A stretch of 64,000 nucleotides of DNA from Puniceibacterium sediminis (GTDB taxonomy: Bacteria; Pseudomonadota; Alphaproteobacteria; Rhodobacterales; Rhodobacteraceae), in the NCBI RefSeq assembly GCF_900188035.1, contig NZ_FZNN01000010.1, positions 62,001 through 126,000 of the forward strand. The letters run 5' to 3'. Shown here one piece after another: positions 34,234 to 43,013 of the stretch. The translations under genes and the position numbers were made by a program. The notes under the pieces were generated by a model. That model did no database searches and was not told the origin of the DNA. It worked only from the letters and a program-made list of their open reading frames with translations. Each line of letters begins with the position of its first letter. Positions within the stretch are counted from its first letter, which is position 1.

Positions 34234-34659
34234 TCAGTATCCCGCCCAACGGAATCGACCGTCCCCAGCCAGAGGCGCGCCCGGGTTCCAGGCCACTTCC
34301 CAGATATGCCCCTCCGGATCCGCGAAATAACCGATATGCCCGCCCCAGAACACGTCATGCGCGGGCTTCAGGATCTCGGCCCCCGCCACCTTGGCCCGAT
34401 CAAGCAGCGGGGCCACCTCTTCCCGGGTGCGCAGATTATGGCTGTAGGTCGCGGCCCCCGTGCCCAACCGCTCAGGCGCAACACCCATGTCGCGCGCCAG
34501 ATCCTCCAGCGGGTAAAGGCCCAGCGCCTGCCCTATCAGATCATAGACCACGATGCCCTCGGGCGCCTCGGCCCGCTCCCAGCCCAGCGCGTCGTAGAAG
34601 GCCGCTTCCCGCGCGATATCGCGCACCCCAAGAGTGATCAGACTGATGCGTTGTTCCAT
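34234..34659 (-). CDS. VOC-family (glyoxalase/bleomycin-resistance-like) protein
   Basis: A 141-residue protein of the vicinal-oxygen-chelate fold: an N-terminal ISLITLGVRDIAREAAFYDALG unit and a C-terminal GHIGYFADPEGHIWEVAWNP with the usual metal-binding Glu (EVAWNP). Both halves of a single paired beta-alpha-beta module are present. The substrate is unknown; members include dioxygenases, lyases and resistance proteins. An AAGGGGA element precedes the ATG. It lies between the hydrolase at 34723 and the M15-like gene on the same strand. Confidence 0.9.
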   Translation of the reverse strand: MEQRISLITLGVRDIAREAAFYDALGWERAEAPEGIVVYDLIGQALGLYPLEDLARDMGVAPERLGTGAATYSHNLRTREEVAPLLDRAKVAGAEILKPAHDVFWGGHIGYFADPEGHIWEVAWNPGAPLAGDGRFRWAGY

Positions 34660-34722
34660 CCCGGACAGTCCCCTTTGTTTATCCCCGCTGCGGGAATTCG
34701 TATGTATTCAACGGACCCAAGT

Positions 34723-35466
34723 TCAGCCGCCGGAAACCTCTGTCACCGCCTGTTCTATCATCGCCAGACAGGCAGGATCGGAAAACCGGTGATCCACCCC
34801 CTTCACGAACGTCAGGCGCAAATCATCCGACTGGATATGATCCAGCAGACGCAGCGCAGTTTCCCGCGTGACGGCGGTATCCTCGGTCCCCTGTAGCAGC
34901 CGCACCGCAAAGGGCATCGCCAGCGGGGCACGCAGGACCAGATGCTGGCGACCATCCTCAATCAGCCGCCGGGTGATCACATAGGGATCACCGTAATCCG
35001 ACGGCAGCGACACCGCGCCATCGCTGAGGATGGTGGCGCGCTGATCGGGGGTGAACCCGGCCCAGAACCCGTCTTCGGTGAAATCCGGCGCGGCGGCGAT
35101 GCCGACAAAGCCTGTGACCCGGTCCAGCCGCAGCACCAGCAGGCAACCGATCCAGCCCCCCATGGAGGATCCGACCAGAACCAGCGGTCCCGTCGTCACC
35201 GCGTTGATCACTGCCAACGCATCTTCGGCCCAGTCACCGATGCAGCCATCCTCGAACACGCCGCCTGACTTGCCGTGGCCTGAATAATCCAGCCGCAGAA
35301 ACGCGCGACCCTGTGTTTTGGCCCAGGCCTCAAGGTGCACCGCCTTCGTGCCCTCCATGTCGGATTTGTAGCCCGACAGGAACACCACGACCGGCCCGCT
35401 GCCGGGGGTATAGGCATAGGCCAGACGCCGCCCCGCCGCACTGTCGATATATTGGACATCCGCCAT
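34723..35466 (-). CDS. Alpha/beta-hydrolase
   Basis: A 247-residue alpha/beta-fold hydrolase. The nucleophile elbow is GSSMGG (about residues 97-102), the oxyanion region is VVFLSGYKSDMEG, the Asp is near GTEDTAVT, and the terminal His is in VKGVDHRFSDP. This layout matches small esterase or thioesterase-like hydrolases; the substrate is unknown. Start 35466 (MADVQYID) has AAAGGAAG upstream; the longer frame to 35613 is basic and proline-rich and not convincing. It is divergent from thrS with 212 nt between starts. Confidence 0.88.
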   Translation of the reverse strand: MADVQYIDSAAGRRLAYAYTPGSGPVVVFLSGYKSDMEGTKAVHLEAWAKTQGRAFLRLDYSGHGKSGGVFEDGCIGDWAEDALAVINAVTTGPLVLVGSSMGGWIGCLLVLRLDRVTGFVGIAAAPDFTEDGFWAGFTPDQRATILSDGAVSLPSDYGDPYVITRRLIEDGRQHLVLRAPLAMPFAVRLLQGTEDTAVTRETALRLLDHIQSDDLRLTFVKGVDHRFSDPACLAMIEQAVTEVSGG

Positions 35467-35678
35467 GGTAACTTCCTTTTGGGCGCAGCATGGCAAGCAG
35501 GGCTGCCCAAGGCCAGACCCGCGTGACCCTCTGGTGAAAAAACTTCGCCCCCCGCGCCCCAATCGGCCCGCCGGAACACGCCATTGCTTGACAGCCTCCG
35601 GTCGCTTTGCCACTTAGGGCGCTCATCATAACCCGCAACCGGGCGTCCCGTAGGCGCCAAACCGACGAGGAGCCTCAG

Positions 35679-37628
35679 ATGGCCCAGATCTCCCTCACCT
35701 TTCCCGACGGCAATGCACGCGAATACGACGCTGGTGTAACCCCGGCCGCCGTCGCTGAAAGCATCTCCAAATCCCTGTCGAAAAAGGCAATCTCGGCCAC
35801 CGTGAACGGCGCCCACTGGGACCTGCAATGGCCGATCGAAGCCGATTCATCCGTCGCGATCAACACTCTGGCAGATGCAGCCCCCGCGCTGGAACTGATC
35901 CGCCACGACCTGGCCCACATCATGGCCCGCGCGGTGCAAGAGCTGTGGCCGGACGTCAAGGTGACCATCGGCCCGGTGATCGATAACGGCTGGTACTACG
36001 ATTTCGACCGCGCCGAACCCTTCACCCCCGAAGACCTTGGTGCCATCGAAAAGAAGATGCGTGATATCATCAACAAACGCGATCCCGTCCGGACCGAGGT
36101 CTGGGACCGCGAAGTTGCGATCAAATATTACGAAGACCGCGGTGAGCCCTACAAGGTCGAGCTGATCGACTCCATTCCCGGCAATGAACCCCTGCGCATG
36201 TACTGGCACGGCGACTGGCAGGACCTCTGCCGTGGCCCACACCTGCAGCACACCGGTCAGGTTCCGGGCGACAGCTTCAAACTCATGTCGGTCGCCGGTG
36301 CCTACTGGCGCGGCGATAGCAAACGCCAGATGCTCCAGCGGATCTACGGCGTCGCCTTCCAGAACAAGGAAGACCTGAAAAAGCACCTGCACATGCTGGA
36401 AGAGGCCGCCAAACGTGACCACCGCAAGCTGGGCCGCGAGATGGGCCTGTTCCACATGCAGGAAGAGGCCCCCGGTCAGATCTTCTGGCACCCCAACGGA
36501 TGGAAGATCTACACCACCCTTCAGGACTACATGCGCCGCCAGCAGACCCGCGACGGCTATGTCGAGGTGAACACACCCCAAGTGGTGAATCGCAAGCTGT
36601 GGGAGGCCTCGGGCCACTGGGACAGTTATCAGGAGCATATGTTCATCGTCGAGGTTGACGAGGAACACGCCCGCGAAAAGACCGTCAATGCGCTCAAGCC
36701 GATGAACTGCCCCTGCCATGTGCAGGTCTACAACCACGGCCTGAAATCCTATCGCGACCTGCCGCTGCGCATGGCCGAATTCGGATCGTGCAACCGGTAC
36801 GAACCCTCGGGCGCGCTGCACGGCATCATGCGGGTGCGCGGCTTCACTCAGGATGACGCGCATATCTTCTGCACCGAAGATCAGATCGAGGCGGAAACCA
36901 AGAAGTTCATCGAATTCCTGTCGGGCATCTATGCCGAACTGGGTTTCACCGACTGGCGGATCAAGCTGTCGGATCGCCCGGAAAAGCGTATCGGCACCGA
37001 GGAAAGCTGGGACCGCGCCGAATCCGCCCTTGGCAACGCCTGCAAGGCCGCCGGGTATGACTATGAACTCAACCCCGGCGAAGGCGCGTTCTACGGCCCC
37101 AAGCTGGAATTCGTCCTCACCGACGCCATCGGGCGTGACTGGCAGTGCGGCACGCTACAGGTTGACCCCAACCTGCCCGAACGGCTGGATGCAAACTACA
37201 TCGGCGCGGATGGATCCAAGCACCGCCCGATCATGCTGCACCGCGCTGTGCTTGGATCGTTCGAACGCTTCATCGGCATCCTGATCGAGGAACACGCCGG
37301 CAAGCTGCCGTTCTGGCTCGCCCCGCGTCAGGTGGTCGTCGCCTCCATCGTCTCGGATGCGGATGACTATGTGAACGAAGTCGTCGCGACCCTGCAAAAG
37401 GCCGGTGTGCGGGCCGAAGCAGATACCCGCAACGAAAAGATCAACTACAAGGTCCGCGAACACTCCGTCGGCAAGGTCCCCGTGATCCTCGCCGTCGGCG
37501 CGCGCGAGGTCGAGGAACGCACCCTCACCCTGCGCCGTCTGGGGGAAAAGAACACCTCCGTCGTGGCGCTGGATGAAACCGTGGCGGCTCTGGCCACCGA
37601 AGCAACGCCGCCGGATCTGCTGGCTTAA
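35679..37628 (+). CDS. thrS: Threonyl-tRNA synthetase
   Basis: A 649-residue class II aminoacyl-tRNA synthetase of full length. Order: TGS domain (about 1-65), second editing domain with [12 protein letters not shown] and the HLQHTGQ-type region, catalytic core with [15 protein letters not shown] (zinc-binding Cys) and [15 protein letters not shown], motif 3 region [17 protein letters not shown], then an anticodon-binding domain (about 545-640). Start 35679 (MAQISLTF) follows GAGGAGCC. No T-box or other attenuator is seen upstream. A terminator hairpin follows. Confidence 0.97.
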   Translation: MAQISLTFPDGNAREYDAGVTPAAVAESISKSLSKKAISATVNGAHWDLQWPIEADSSVAINTLADAAPALELIRHDLAHIMARAVQELWPDVKVTIGPVIDNGWYYDFDRAEPFTPEDLGAIEKKMRDIINKRDPVRTEVWDREVAIKYYEDRGEPYKVELIDSIPGNEPLRMYWHGDWQDLCRGPHLQHTGQVPGDSFKLMSVAGAYWRGDSKRQMLQRIYGVAFQNKEDLKKHLHMLEEAAKRDHRKLGREMGLFHMQEEAPGQIFWHPNGWKIYTTLQDYMRRQQTRDGYVEVNTPQVVNRKLWEASGHWDSYQEHMFIVEVDEEHAREKTVNALKPMNCPCHVQVYNHGLKSYRDLPLRMAEFGSCNRYEPSGALHGIMRVRGFTQDDAHIFCTEDQIEAETKKFIEFLSGIYAELGFTDWRIKLSDRPEKRIGTEESWDRAESALGNACKAAGYDYELNPGEGAFYGPKLEFVLTDAIGRDWQCGTLQVDPNLPERLDANYIGADGSKHRPIMLHRAVLGSFERFIGILIEEHAGKLPFWLAPRQVVVASIVSDADDYVNEVVATLQKAGVRAEADTRNEKINYKVREHSVGKVPVILAVGAREVEERTLTLRRLGEKNTSVVALDETVAALATEATPPDLLA

Positions 37629-37652
37629 CAGCTATCGACAGCTTTGAACTCT

Positions 37653-37685
37653 TGAAATGAGCGCCCGTATACGGCGCTCATTTCA
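37653..37685 (+). terminator. Terminator hairpin after thrS
   Basis: TGAAATGAGCGCC (37653-37665) and GGCGCTCATTTCA (37673-37685) form a perfect 13-bp stem with a CGTATAC loop, 25 nt after the thrS stop. The T-run is inside the stem, so it may work in both directions. Confidence 0.75.
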
Positions 37686-38158
37686 CTCCCACAGGCGCCG
37701 TGCCCCCATAAGGCGGCGCGCCATTCCAGATACCCGCCCTGGGGAGGGGTTGGCGCTGCTCGGTGCCTGCGGCTTGTTTCCGGGCAGGTCAAACTTCGCC
37801 GATTTCCTGTCAGTCTCAAAATTGCAGCTGACGCGCGCCACAGCTGCACTCGCCAAATGTTACAGACATCACGCAGCGCCCTGCGCATAGCCGCTATGCC
37901 AAGGGATCAAGGCCTAATCCTGTAACATTCCACCACTGGAACCTTTCAGAACCGCACACCGCAGATCTGCCGCAAGGTCATTTTCCCGGACATACCAGCG
38001 GCTTGCACTGCGGATCGGCCTCACATCCCCCTGACAGGCCATGACGCCCCCGTGATGCACAGCCCTGTGAGTTTCTCAACGCAAGGTCACAAGGCACCCT
38101 AGTGACATCGCCGGGAAGACACACGGCGACAGACTGAACACTTCAGAGGGAAACACAC
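37686..38158 (+). promoter_or_regulatory. Long leader/promoter region of the bufferin operon
   Basis: No gene is supported in these 470 nt. It contains a perfect 9-bp inverted repeat, ATGTTACAG (37857-37865) and CTGTAACAT (37920-37928), 54 nt apart, and next to it TTCCA-ccac-TGGAA (37928-37941). TGTAAC-type elements are the -35 sequences used by several ECF sigma factors that control such operons in other alphaproteobacteria; no clean -10 partner was found, so the promoter is unproven. Confidence 0.45.
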
Positions 38159-38464
38159 ATGTCCAATTCCATGAAATCCGCCGCCATCATCGGCGCCGTC
38201 GCCGCCACATTCGCCGCCTACAGCACCACCGCTTCGGCCGAGGGGCAGGAAAAATGCTTTGGCGTCGCGCTGGCCGGTGAAAACGGCTGCGCCGCCGGCC
38301 CCGGCACCACCTGCGCCGGTACGTCAAAGGTCGACTATCAGGGCAATGCCTGGACGCTGGTCGACGCAGGCACCTGCACCGAAATGGAACTGCCCGCCAT
38401 GGCCGACGGAACCGCGCGCATGGGCTCGCTCGAAGCACTGGATCGCGACCTGCCGATGGGCTGA
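38159..38464 (+). CDS. DUF2282 bufferin-type precursor peptide (copper-binding RiPP)
   Basis: A 101-residue precursor. Residues 1-27 are a signal peptide ending STTASA, so the product is exported. The mature region begins EGQEKC and has the four-cysteine bufferin pattern: [18 protein letters not shown], then [16 protein letters not shown], then GTCTEM, with cysteines near 33, 44, 52 and 74. In characterised bufferins (for example Caulobacter) the central cysteines are converted to thiooxazoles by the DUF692 enzyme and its partner, and the peptide binds copper in the periplasm. Those conversions are expected, not visible. Anionic C-terminal tail. First gene of a four-gene operon. Confidence 0.9.
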   Translation: MSNSMKSAAIIGAVAATFAAYSTTASAEGQEKCFGVALAGENGCAAGPGTTCAGTSKVDYQGNAWTLVDAGTCTEMELPAMADGTARMGSLEALDRDLPMG

Positions 38465-38567
38465 TGCCCCGCACTCAGGGTGCGCGATGACTGCGCACCC
38501 TACCCGCACGCGCAGAATGCATTCATCGCGCAGCTTTTCGCAAACCTCCTCAGCCAAGGGAGATACC

Positions 38568-39422
38568 ATGTTCGACGAAACCAATTCCCTGCCCGCAGCC
38601 CCGGGTGTCGGATACAAGGCGCAGCATTTCGCCGCGATCATGGGGGAACCTGACCCGGTTCAATGGCTCGAAATCCATGCCGAAAACTATATGGGCGACG
38701 GTGGCCGCCCGATTGCCCAACTCCGGCATCTGGCGGAACGCTTTCCGATCTCCGTGCACGGCGTCGGCTTGTCCATCGGCGGCGAAGGTCCGCTTGACAC
38801 CGACCACCTCGCCCGCCTGAAACACCTCTGCGATTGGCTGAACCCGGCGAGCTTTTCCGAACACCTGGCCTGGTCCACCCACGACAGCCACTTCTTCAAC
38901 GATCTGCTGCCGCTGCCCTATACCGACGCCACCCTGTCGCGCGTCTGCGATCATATCGATCAGGTGCAAGAGGTGCTAGGCCGCCGGATGCTGCTGGAAA
39001 ACCCCTCCAGCTATCTCGCCTTTGCCGACTCGACCATGACCGAAACCGATTTCCTGCACGCCGTCACGCGCCGCACCGGCTGTGGCATGCTGCTTGATGT
39101 GAACAACGTCTTCGTTTCCGCCACCAACCTGAGTTATTCGCCGCAGAGCTATATCGACGCCTATCCGCTCGATGCCGTGGGCGAGATCCACCTTGGCGGC
39201 CATGACGAGGATCACGATGACCACGGCGCCCCCCTGCTGATCGACAGCCACGGGCGCGAAGTCATCGACCCGGTGTGGGAACTGCTGGATTACACCCTTG
39301 CCCGATCGGGCCCCCGCCCGACGCTGGTTGAATGGGACACCGATGTGCCCGACTGGCCGGTTCTTGCGGCCGAGGCACGCCGCGCCAACATCGCCCTGTC
39401 CCGGCTGAGCGTCCCCGCATGA
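38568..39422 (+). CDS. DUF692 multinuclear non-heme iron enzyme (MNIO), BufB-like
   Basis: A 284-residue TIM-barrel protein of the MNIO family, the enzyme that oxidatively modifies the precursor's cysteines. Metal-ligand segments: [53 protein letters not shown] and [12 protein letters not shown], all as expected for BufB. Length is normal. Start 38568 (MFDETNS) has AAGGGAG upstream. It follows the precursor gene by 103 nt and its stop overlaps the next start (ATGA at 39419-39422). Iron at the active site is inferred from the family. Confidence 0.94.
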   Translation: MFDETNSLPAAPGVGYKAQHFAAIMGEPDPVQWLEIHAENYMGDGGRPIAQLRHLAERFPISVHGVGLSIGGEGPLDTDHLARLKHLCDWLNPASFSEHLAWSTHDSHFFNDLLPLPYTDATLSRVCDHIDQVQEVLGRRMLLENPSSYLAFADSTMTETDFLHAVTRRTGCGMLLDVNNVFVSATNLSYSPQSYIDAYPLDAVGEIHLGGHDEDHDDHGAPLLIDSHGREVIDPVWELLDYTLARSGPRPTLVEWDTDVPDWPVLAAEARRANIALSRLSVPA

Positions 39423-40156
39423 CGGATCAGACCGCCTTTCACGCCGCCCTTCTGGACGCCGCCGCCCCCATCCCCACCGGGCTGACCGATGGCGCAGGCC
39501 GTCCCGCAGGGCGGCGCTACGGCGTCTATCGCAACAACGTCGCCGTGTCCCTGCGCGACGCCTTGGAAACCGCCTACCCAGCCATTGCAAAACTGATCGG
39601 GACCGAGAACTTTCACAACATCGCCGGGATGTATCTGCGCAGCGCGCCGCCCGACACACCGATCATGCTGCAGTATGGCGCGGGCTTCCCACAGTTCCTC
39701 GAATCCCTCGCACCACTGGCGCATCTGCCCTATCTGGGGGATGTCGCGCGGATCGAACGCGCCATGCGCCTGTCCTATCACGCCGCCGACAGCACCCCCG
39801 CCGATGCCACGATCCTGCAGAACCTTTCGCAGGAGGTTCTGATGTCGGCGCGCCTGACGCTCGCCCCGTCGGTGCGGATCCTGCGATCACCCTTTCCGGC
39901 CTTCGACATCTGGGCCTACAACATGCGTCCCGGTGCGCGCAAACCACGGCCCCTTGCCCAGGACACCCTGATCCTGCGCGCCGAATTCGACCCCGTGCCC
40001 CACCTGCTCGGCCCCGGTGCCTATGCCTTTGTGCAGGCGATCAATGCGCAGCAACCACTTGGCGCGGCACTACAGGCAGCGGGCGAAGATATCGACCTTG
40101 GCGCCATTCTGGGGCTTTTGCTGTCCAGCCACGCCATCACACAGATCCACATTTGA
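39419..40156 (+). CDS. DUF2063-type partner protein, BufC-like
   Basis: A 245-residue protein with the N-terminal DUF2063 domain: FHAALLDA near residue 7, the helix [30 protein letters not shown] broken at about 30-60, and [19 protein letters not shown] at about 100-118. The C-terminal half ([20 protein letters not shown] onward) is the extra domain typical of BufC. In bufferin and methanobactin-like systems such proteins act as a recognition partner that delivers the precursor to the MNIO. Translation is coupled to the DUF692 gene. Confidence 0.92.
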   Translation: MTDQTAFHAALLDAAAPIPTGLTDGAGRPAGRRYGVYRNNVAVSLRDALETAYPAIAKLIGTENFHNIAGMYLRSAPPDTPIMLQYGAGFPQFLESLAPLAHLPYLGDVARIERAMRLSYHAADSTPADATILQNLSQEVLMSARLTLAPSVRILRSPFPAFDIWAYNMRPGARKPRPLAQDTLILRAEFDPVPHLLGPGAYAFVQAINAQQPLGAALQAAGEDIDLGAILGLLLSSHAITQIHI

Positions 40157-40169
40157 AAGGCACGATTTC

Positions 40170-40742
40170 ATGGACCGCCTCATCACCCTCCACAGCACCC
40201 TTTTCGACGGGATCGAGCGCAGTTTTTCCGCGCTGATCCCGCTGCTGGCCCGGCTGATCTTTGCGGCAACGCTGCTGGTGTATTTCTGGAACTCCGCTCT
40301 TACAAAACTGGGTGACGGGGTGTTCGGCTTCCTGCGCGCTTCGTCCAATGCCTATGCCCAGATCTTTCCCCGCGCGCTCGAGGCCGTGGGCTATGACGCC
40401 TCACAGCTTAGCCTGTTTCACTGGGCCGTGGTGACGGCGGGCATGTGGGCGGAATTCCTGTTGCCGCTGCTGATCGTGGTGGGGTTGTTTACCCGGCTGG
40501 CAAGCCTTGGCATGATCGGCTTTGTGGTGGTGCAAAGCCTGACCGATCTGTACGGCCACGGCGGCATCGCACATGACGGCACGCTTGGTGCCTGGTTCGA
40601 CAGGGCCCCCGACAGTCTGATCCTGGATCAGCGCGCCTTCTGGGTCTTCCTGCTGGCAATCCTTGTGATCCGTGGCGGCGGCGCCCTGTCGCTTGACCGC
40701 ATCCTGAGCCGTCAGATTCTGGGCCACGCGACACCCACCTGA
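40170..40742 (+). CDS. DoxX-family membrane protein, BufD-like
   Basis: A 190-residue protein with about four hydrophobic segments: LIPLLARLIFAATLLVYFWN, FHWAVVTAGMWAEFLLPLLI, LASLGMIGFVVVQSLTDLYG and FWVFLLAILVIRGGGALSLD. It belongs to the DoxX family, the usual fourth gene of bufferin operons; proposed to help in transport or redox handling, with no demonstrated mechanism. It starts 13 nt after the DUF2063 gene and is the last gene of the run. Confidence 0.9.
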   Translation: MDRLITLHSTLFDGIERSFSALIPLLARLIFAATLLVYFWNSALTKLGDGVFGFLRASSNAYAQIFPRALEAVGYDASQLSLFHWAVVTAGMWAEFLLPLLIVVGLFTRLASLGMIGFVVVQSLTDLYGHGGIAHDGTLGAWFDRAPDSLILDQRAFWVFLLAILVIRGGGALSLDRILSRQILGHATPT

Positions 40743-40819
40743 ATGCAACGACGCGCAAGGGCATCCCCCCGCGCGTCGTTTGCTCAATCATCGTGACAGA
40801 AAATAGCCCGATCCTGTGT

Positions 40820-41188
40820 TCAGAAATGCGCCTTTGGTTCATCCGGCTTGCCCGCCGCAAGCGCGAGAAAACCACCAAGACCCGCAAAGGCGATCGGGAA
40901 CATGGTGAAGACATTGAACCCGAATGCGACATACGTCCCCGCAGCCGACAGCAGCAAAAGCACACCGCCCCACAGGGCCCGCGACATCGCCATGGCTCCG
41001 CCCGCAATTGCCAGCATCGGTGACAGGACCGACGCCACCCGCACGACATCCGGATTGTCGAACATGCCGAATGTCGCCTCGACCTCGGCAAAGTTGCGCG
41101 CCAGCTCCGTATAGCCATAGCCGAAAAAGCCGACGAACATCCCGATCACCCCGGCGATGATCCCCAATGTCAGTGCAGCGCTGCGCAT
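40820..41188 (-). CDS. Small hypothetical membrane protein
   Basis: A 122-residue protein with four hydrophobic segments (roughly 7-27, 52-70, 72-88 and 90-110). No family is recognised with confidence; it resembles DUF4064-like small membrane proteins only in size and hydrophobic profile. The start at 41188 (MRSAALTL) has GGAAAGG upstream within the end of the Spx/ArsC gene (stop 41190), so the two are probably one transcription unit. It is convergent with the bufferin operon. Confidence 0.75.
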   Translation of the reverse strand: MRSAALTLGIIAGVIGMFVGFFGYGYTELARNFAEVEATFGMFDNPDVVRVASVLSPMLAIAGGAMAMSRALWGGVLLLLSAAGTYVAFGFNVFTMFPIAFAGLGGFLALAAGKPDEPKAHF

Positions 41189-41189
41189 C

Positions 41190-41510
41190 TCAGGTCCTTT
41201 CCTGCAGGGCGGCCTGGACATCCTTGCCCCAGCCCAACCACATTTCGTCACCCTCGGTGATCAGCGGACGCTTCATCAGCGTCGGATGTTCCCGCAACAA
41301 CTCCAGCGCCGGGCGCGCGCGTTCCTGCTCGTCCAGCCCGCGCCATGTGGTCGACCGCGTGTTGACCACTGCATCACCGAAGACCCGCAAGGCGCGCTCC
41401 AGCACATCCTGCGGCACGCCATCTGTGCGTACATCCACATATTCCGCCCCATCCAGCACCTTCTGTGCCTTGCGGCAGGTATCACATGTCTTCAACCCGT
41501 ATAGGATCAT
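41190..41510 (-). CDS. Spx/ArsC-family thioredoxin-fold protein
   Basis: A 106-residue protein of the ArsC/Spx/YffB family: N-terminal YGLKTCDTCRKAQKVL (CxxC near residues 9-12) and the family Arg segment LMKRPLITEGD near residue 82. The CxxC rather than the CGTSR motif of glutaredoxin-linked arsenate reductases makes arsenate reduction unlikely; the closest function may be a thiol-dependent reductase of YffB type. Start 41510 (MILYGLK) has AGGAGCG upstream. It precedes the small membrane protein gene. Confidence 0.87.
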   Translation of the reverse strand: MILYGLKTCDTCRKAQKVLDGAEYVDVRTDGVPQDVLERALRVFGDAVVNTRSTTWRGLDEQERARPALELLREHPTLMKRPLITEGDEMWLGWGKDVQAALQERT

Positions 41511-41737
41511 GCCCGCTCCTGTATCATCCGTTTCAAATAATCGCCCAGGACCTGCAATGCGACCCTGTTTTGCTTGCTTTTTACATATCCCGTGCAATCC
41601 TTTTCAGTACGTGGCCCCCAGGGTCAACTCCGGAGCGGTACAAAGCGTCCCCCGCGTGCCGTCTGCCAGACCCGAAAGGGCCGCGCCGAACCCCTGGCAT
41701 TTTCAGGGAAAAGCAAGACATAAAGGAGACACGGGAC

Positions 41738-41944
41738 ATGCCGACAGGCACCGTGAAATGGTTCAATACCACCAAAGGATACGGGTTCATTGCACCCGAT
41801 GATGGCGGCAAGGATGTGTTTGTGCATATCTCCGCAGTAGAACGCTCGGGCCTTACCGGCCTGGCCGACGATCAGAAAGTCGGCTTTGAAATGCGCGAAG
41901 GCCGTGACGGACGACAAATGGCCTCGGATCTGACCCTGCTCTGA
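41738..41944 (+). CDS. CspA-family cold-shock protein
   Basis: A 68-residue single-domain cold-shock protein with the RNP1-like KGYGFIAP and RNP2-like VFVHIS motifs. It binds single-stranded RNA/DNA and acts as an RNA chaperone. AAAGGAGA is upstream of the ATG. The leader back to the divergent 41510 start is about 230 nt, long enough for the structured 5' UTR common for csp genes, but no specific thermosensor element can be read by eye. Confidence 0.95.
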   Translation: MPTGTVKWFNTTKGYGFIAPDDGGKDVFVHISAVERSGLTGLADDQKVGFEMREGRDGRQMASDLTLL

Positions 41945-42013
41945 CCGCGCGAACCCTGCACCGGTTGGCCGGACCTGTCCCGGGACCGGCCAGTTGATCG
42001 CGCCAGTGAGTAC

Positions 42014-42919
42014 CTAAACCGACTGAAGCTTGACCGCTTCGGTGCGGGCAAATCCGATCAGGTCGCGCACAAAGGGTTTGTCGACGTCCGCGCTGCGCGT
42101 GGCGGCATACAGCCGCCGGGTGATACCTGCCTTTGTCAGCGGGCGGGTGACGTAGTCCGAATTGTACTTGACCTCGCGCACCACCCAGTCGGGCAGCACC
42201 GCAACACCGCGATTGCTGGCGACCAGCAACAGAATGACCGCCGTCAACTCGACCTGACGGATCGCGGCCGGTTCCACTTTGGCCGGTGTCAGCAGCTGAC
42301 TGAACACATCCAATCGTGAGCGTTCCACCGGATAGGTGATCAGGGTCTGACCACGGAAATCCTGCGCCTCGACATAGGGTTTCTGCGCCAGCGGATGGGT
42401 CGAGGCGGCAACAAACACCGGATTATAGTCGAAAAGCTCGGTAAAGGTGATGCCGGGAATATTCTCGGGATCGGACGACACCACCAGATCCACCTCTTCC
42501 TTCAGCAGCGCGGGCAGCGCATCAAAGGCCAGACCGGGCCTGATATCCACATCCACATCCGGCCAGCTCTTGCGAAAGGATTCAAGCACCGGGAACAGCC
42601 ACTCAAAACAGGCGTGACACTCGATCGCGATGTGCATCCGGCCCGTGGACCCGGCCCGCAGCCCGCTGAATTCATCCTGCAATGCCTCGACCTGCGGCAG
42701 CACCTGTTCGGCCAACCGCAGCAGACGCATCCCCGCCGCCGACAGCGTCATCGGCTTGGATCGCCGCACAAAAAGCTCGACCCCCGCCTGATCCTCAAGC
42801 CCCTTGATCTGGTGGCTAAGCGCACTTTGTGTTATGTTCAGCTGATCCGCAGCCTTCGCCACACCACCGGCCTCGTAGATCGCCTTGATCGTGCGCAGAT
42901 GTCTGAATTCAATATGCAC
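42014..42919 (-). CDS. LysR-family regulator divergent from metF (MetR-like)
   Basis: A 301-residue LysR-type protein. Winged helix: HIEFRHLRTIKAIYEAGGVA, then LNITQSALSHQIKGLED, followed by a full effector domain. The arrangement divergent from metF is the classic MetR setting, so control of methionine synthesis in response to homocysteine is inferred. GTG start at 42919 fits LysR N-termini (VHIEFRHLR). Intergenic distance to metF is 94 nt, with a candidate operator at 42933-42947. Confidence 0.85.
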   Translation of the reverse strand: MHIEFRHLRTIKAIYEAGGVAKAADQLNITQSALSHQIKGLEDQAGVELFVRRSKPMTLSAAGMRLLRLAEQVLPQVEALQDEFSGLRAGSTGRMHIAIECHACFEWLFPVLESFRKSWPDVDVDIRPGLAFDALPALLKEEVDLVVSSDPENIPGITFTELFDYNPVFVAASTHPLAQKPYVEAQDFRGQTLITYPVERSRLDVFSQLLTPAKVEPAAIRQVELTAVILLLVASNRGVAVLPDWVVREVKYNSDYVTRPLTKAGITRRLYAATRSADVDKPFVRDLIGFARTEAVKLQSV

Positions 42920-42932
42920 CCTGACGTCCGCC

Positions 42933-42947
42933 TCATGTTGTTGATGA
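42933..42947. promoter_or_regulatory. Candidate MetR-type operator
   Basis: TCAT (42933-42936), 7 nt, ATGA (42944-42947): an inverted repeat, TCATGTTGTTGATGA, between the LysR gene and metF, near the LysR start. A wider CTCAT (42932-42936) pairing with ATGAG at 42954-42958 overlaps it. Confidence 0.4.
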
Positions 42948-43013
42948 AAATTATGAGTTTGTCTCACATAGCGCGATATGCGACAAGCCGGGAAACGCAC
43001 AAGGACACCCGCC

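Noticed and set aside
37625-37888. 87-codon minus-strand frame downstream of thrS
   Set aside because: It contains the thrS terminator and has no start support; another frame there (ending GTAPVGVK) is also only an open tail.
42920-43013. SAM-type riboswitch upstream of metF
   Set aside because: The 94-nt gap shows no riboswitch core; a LysR operator is a sufficient explanation.
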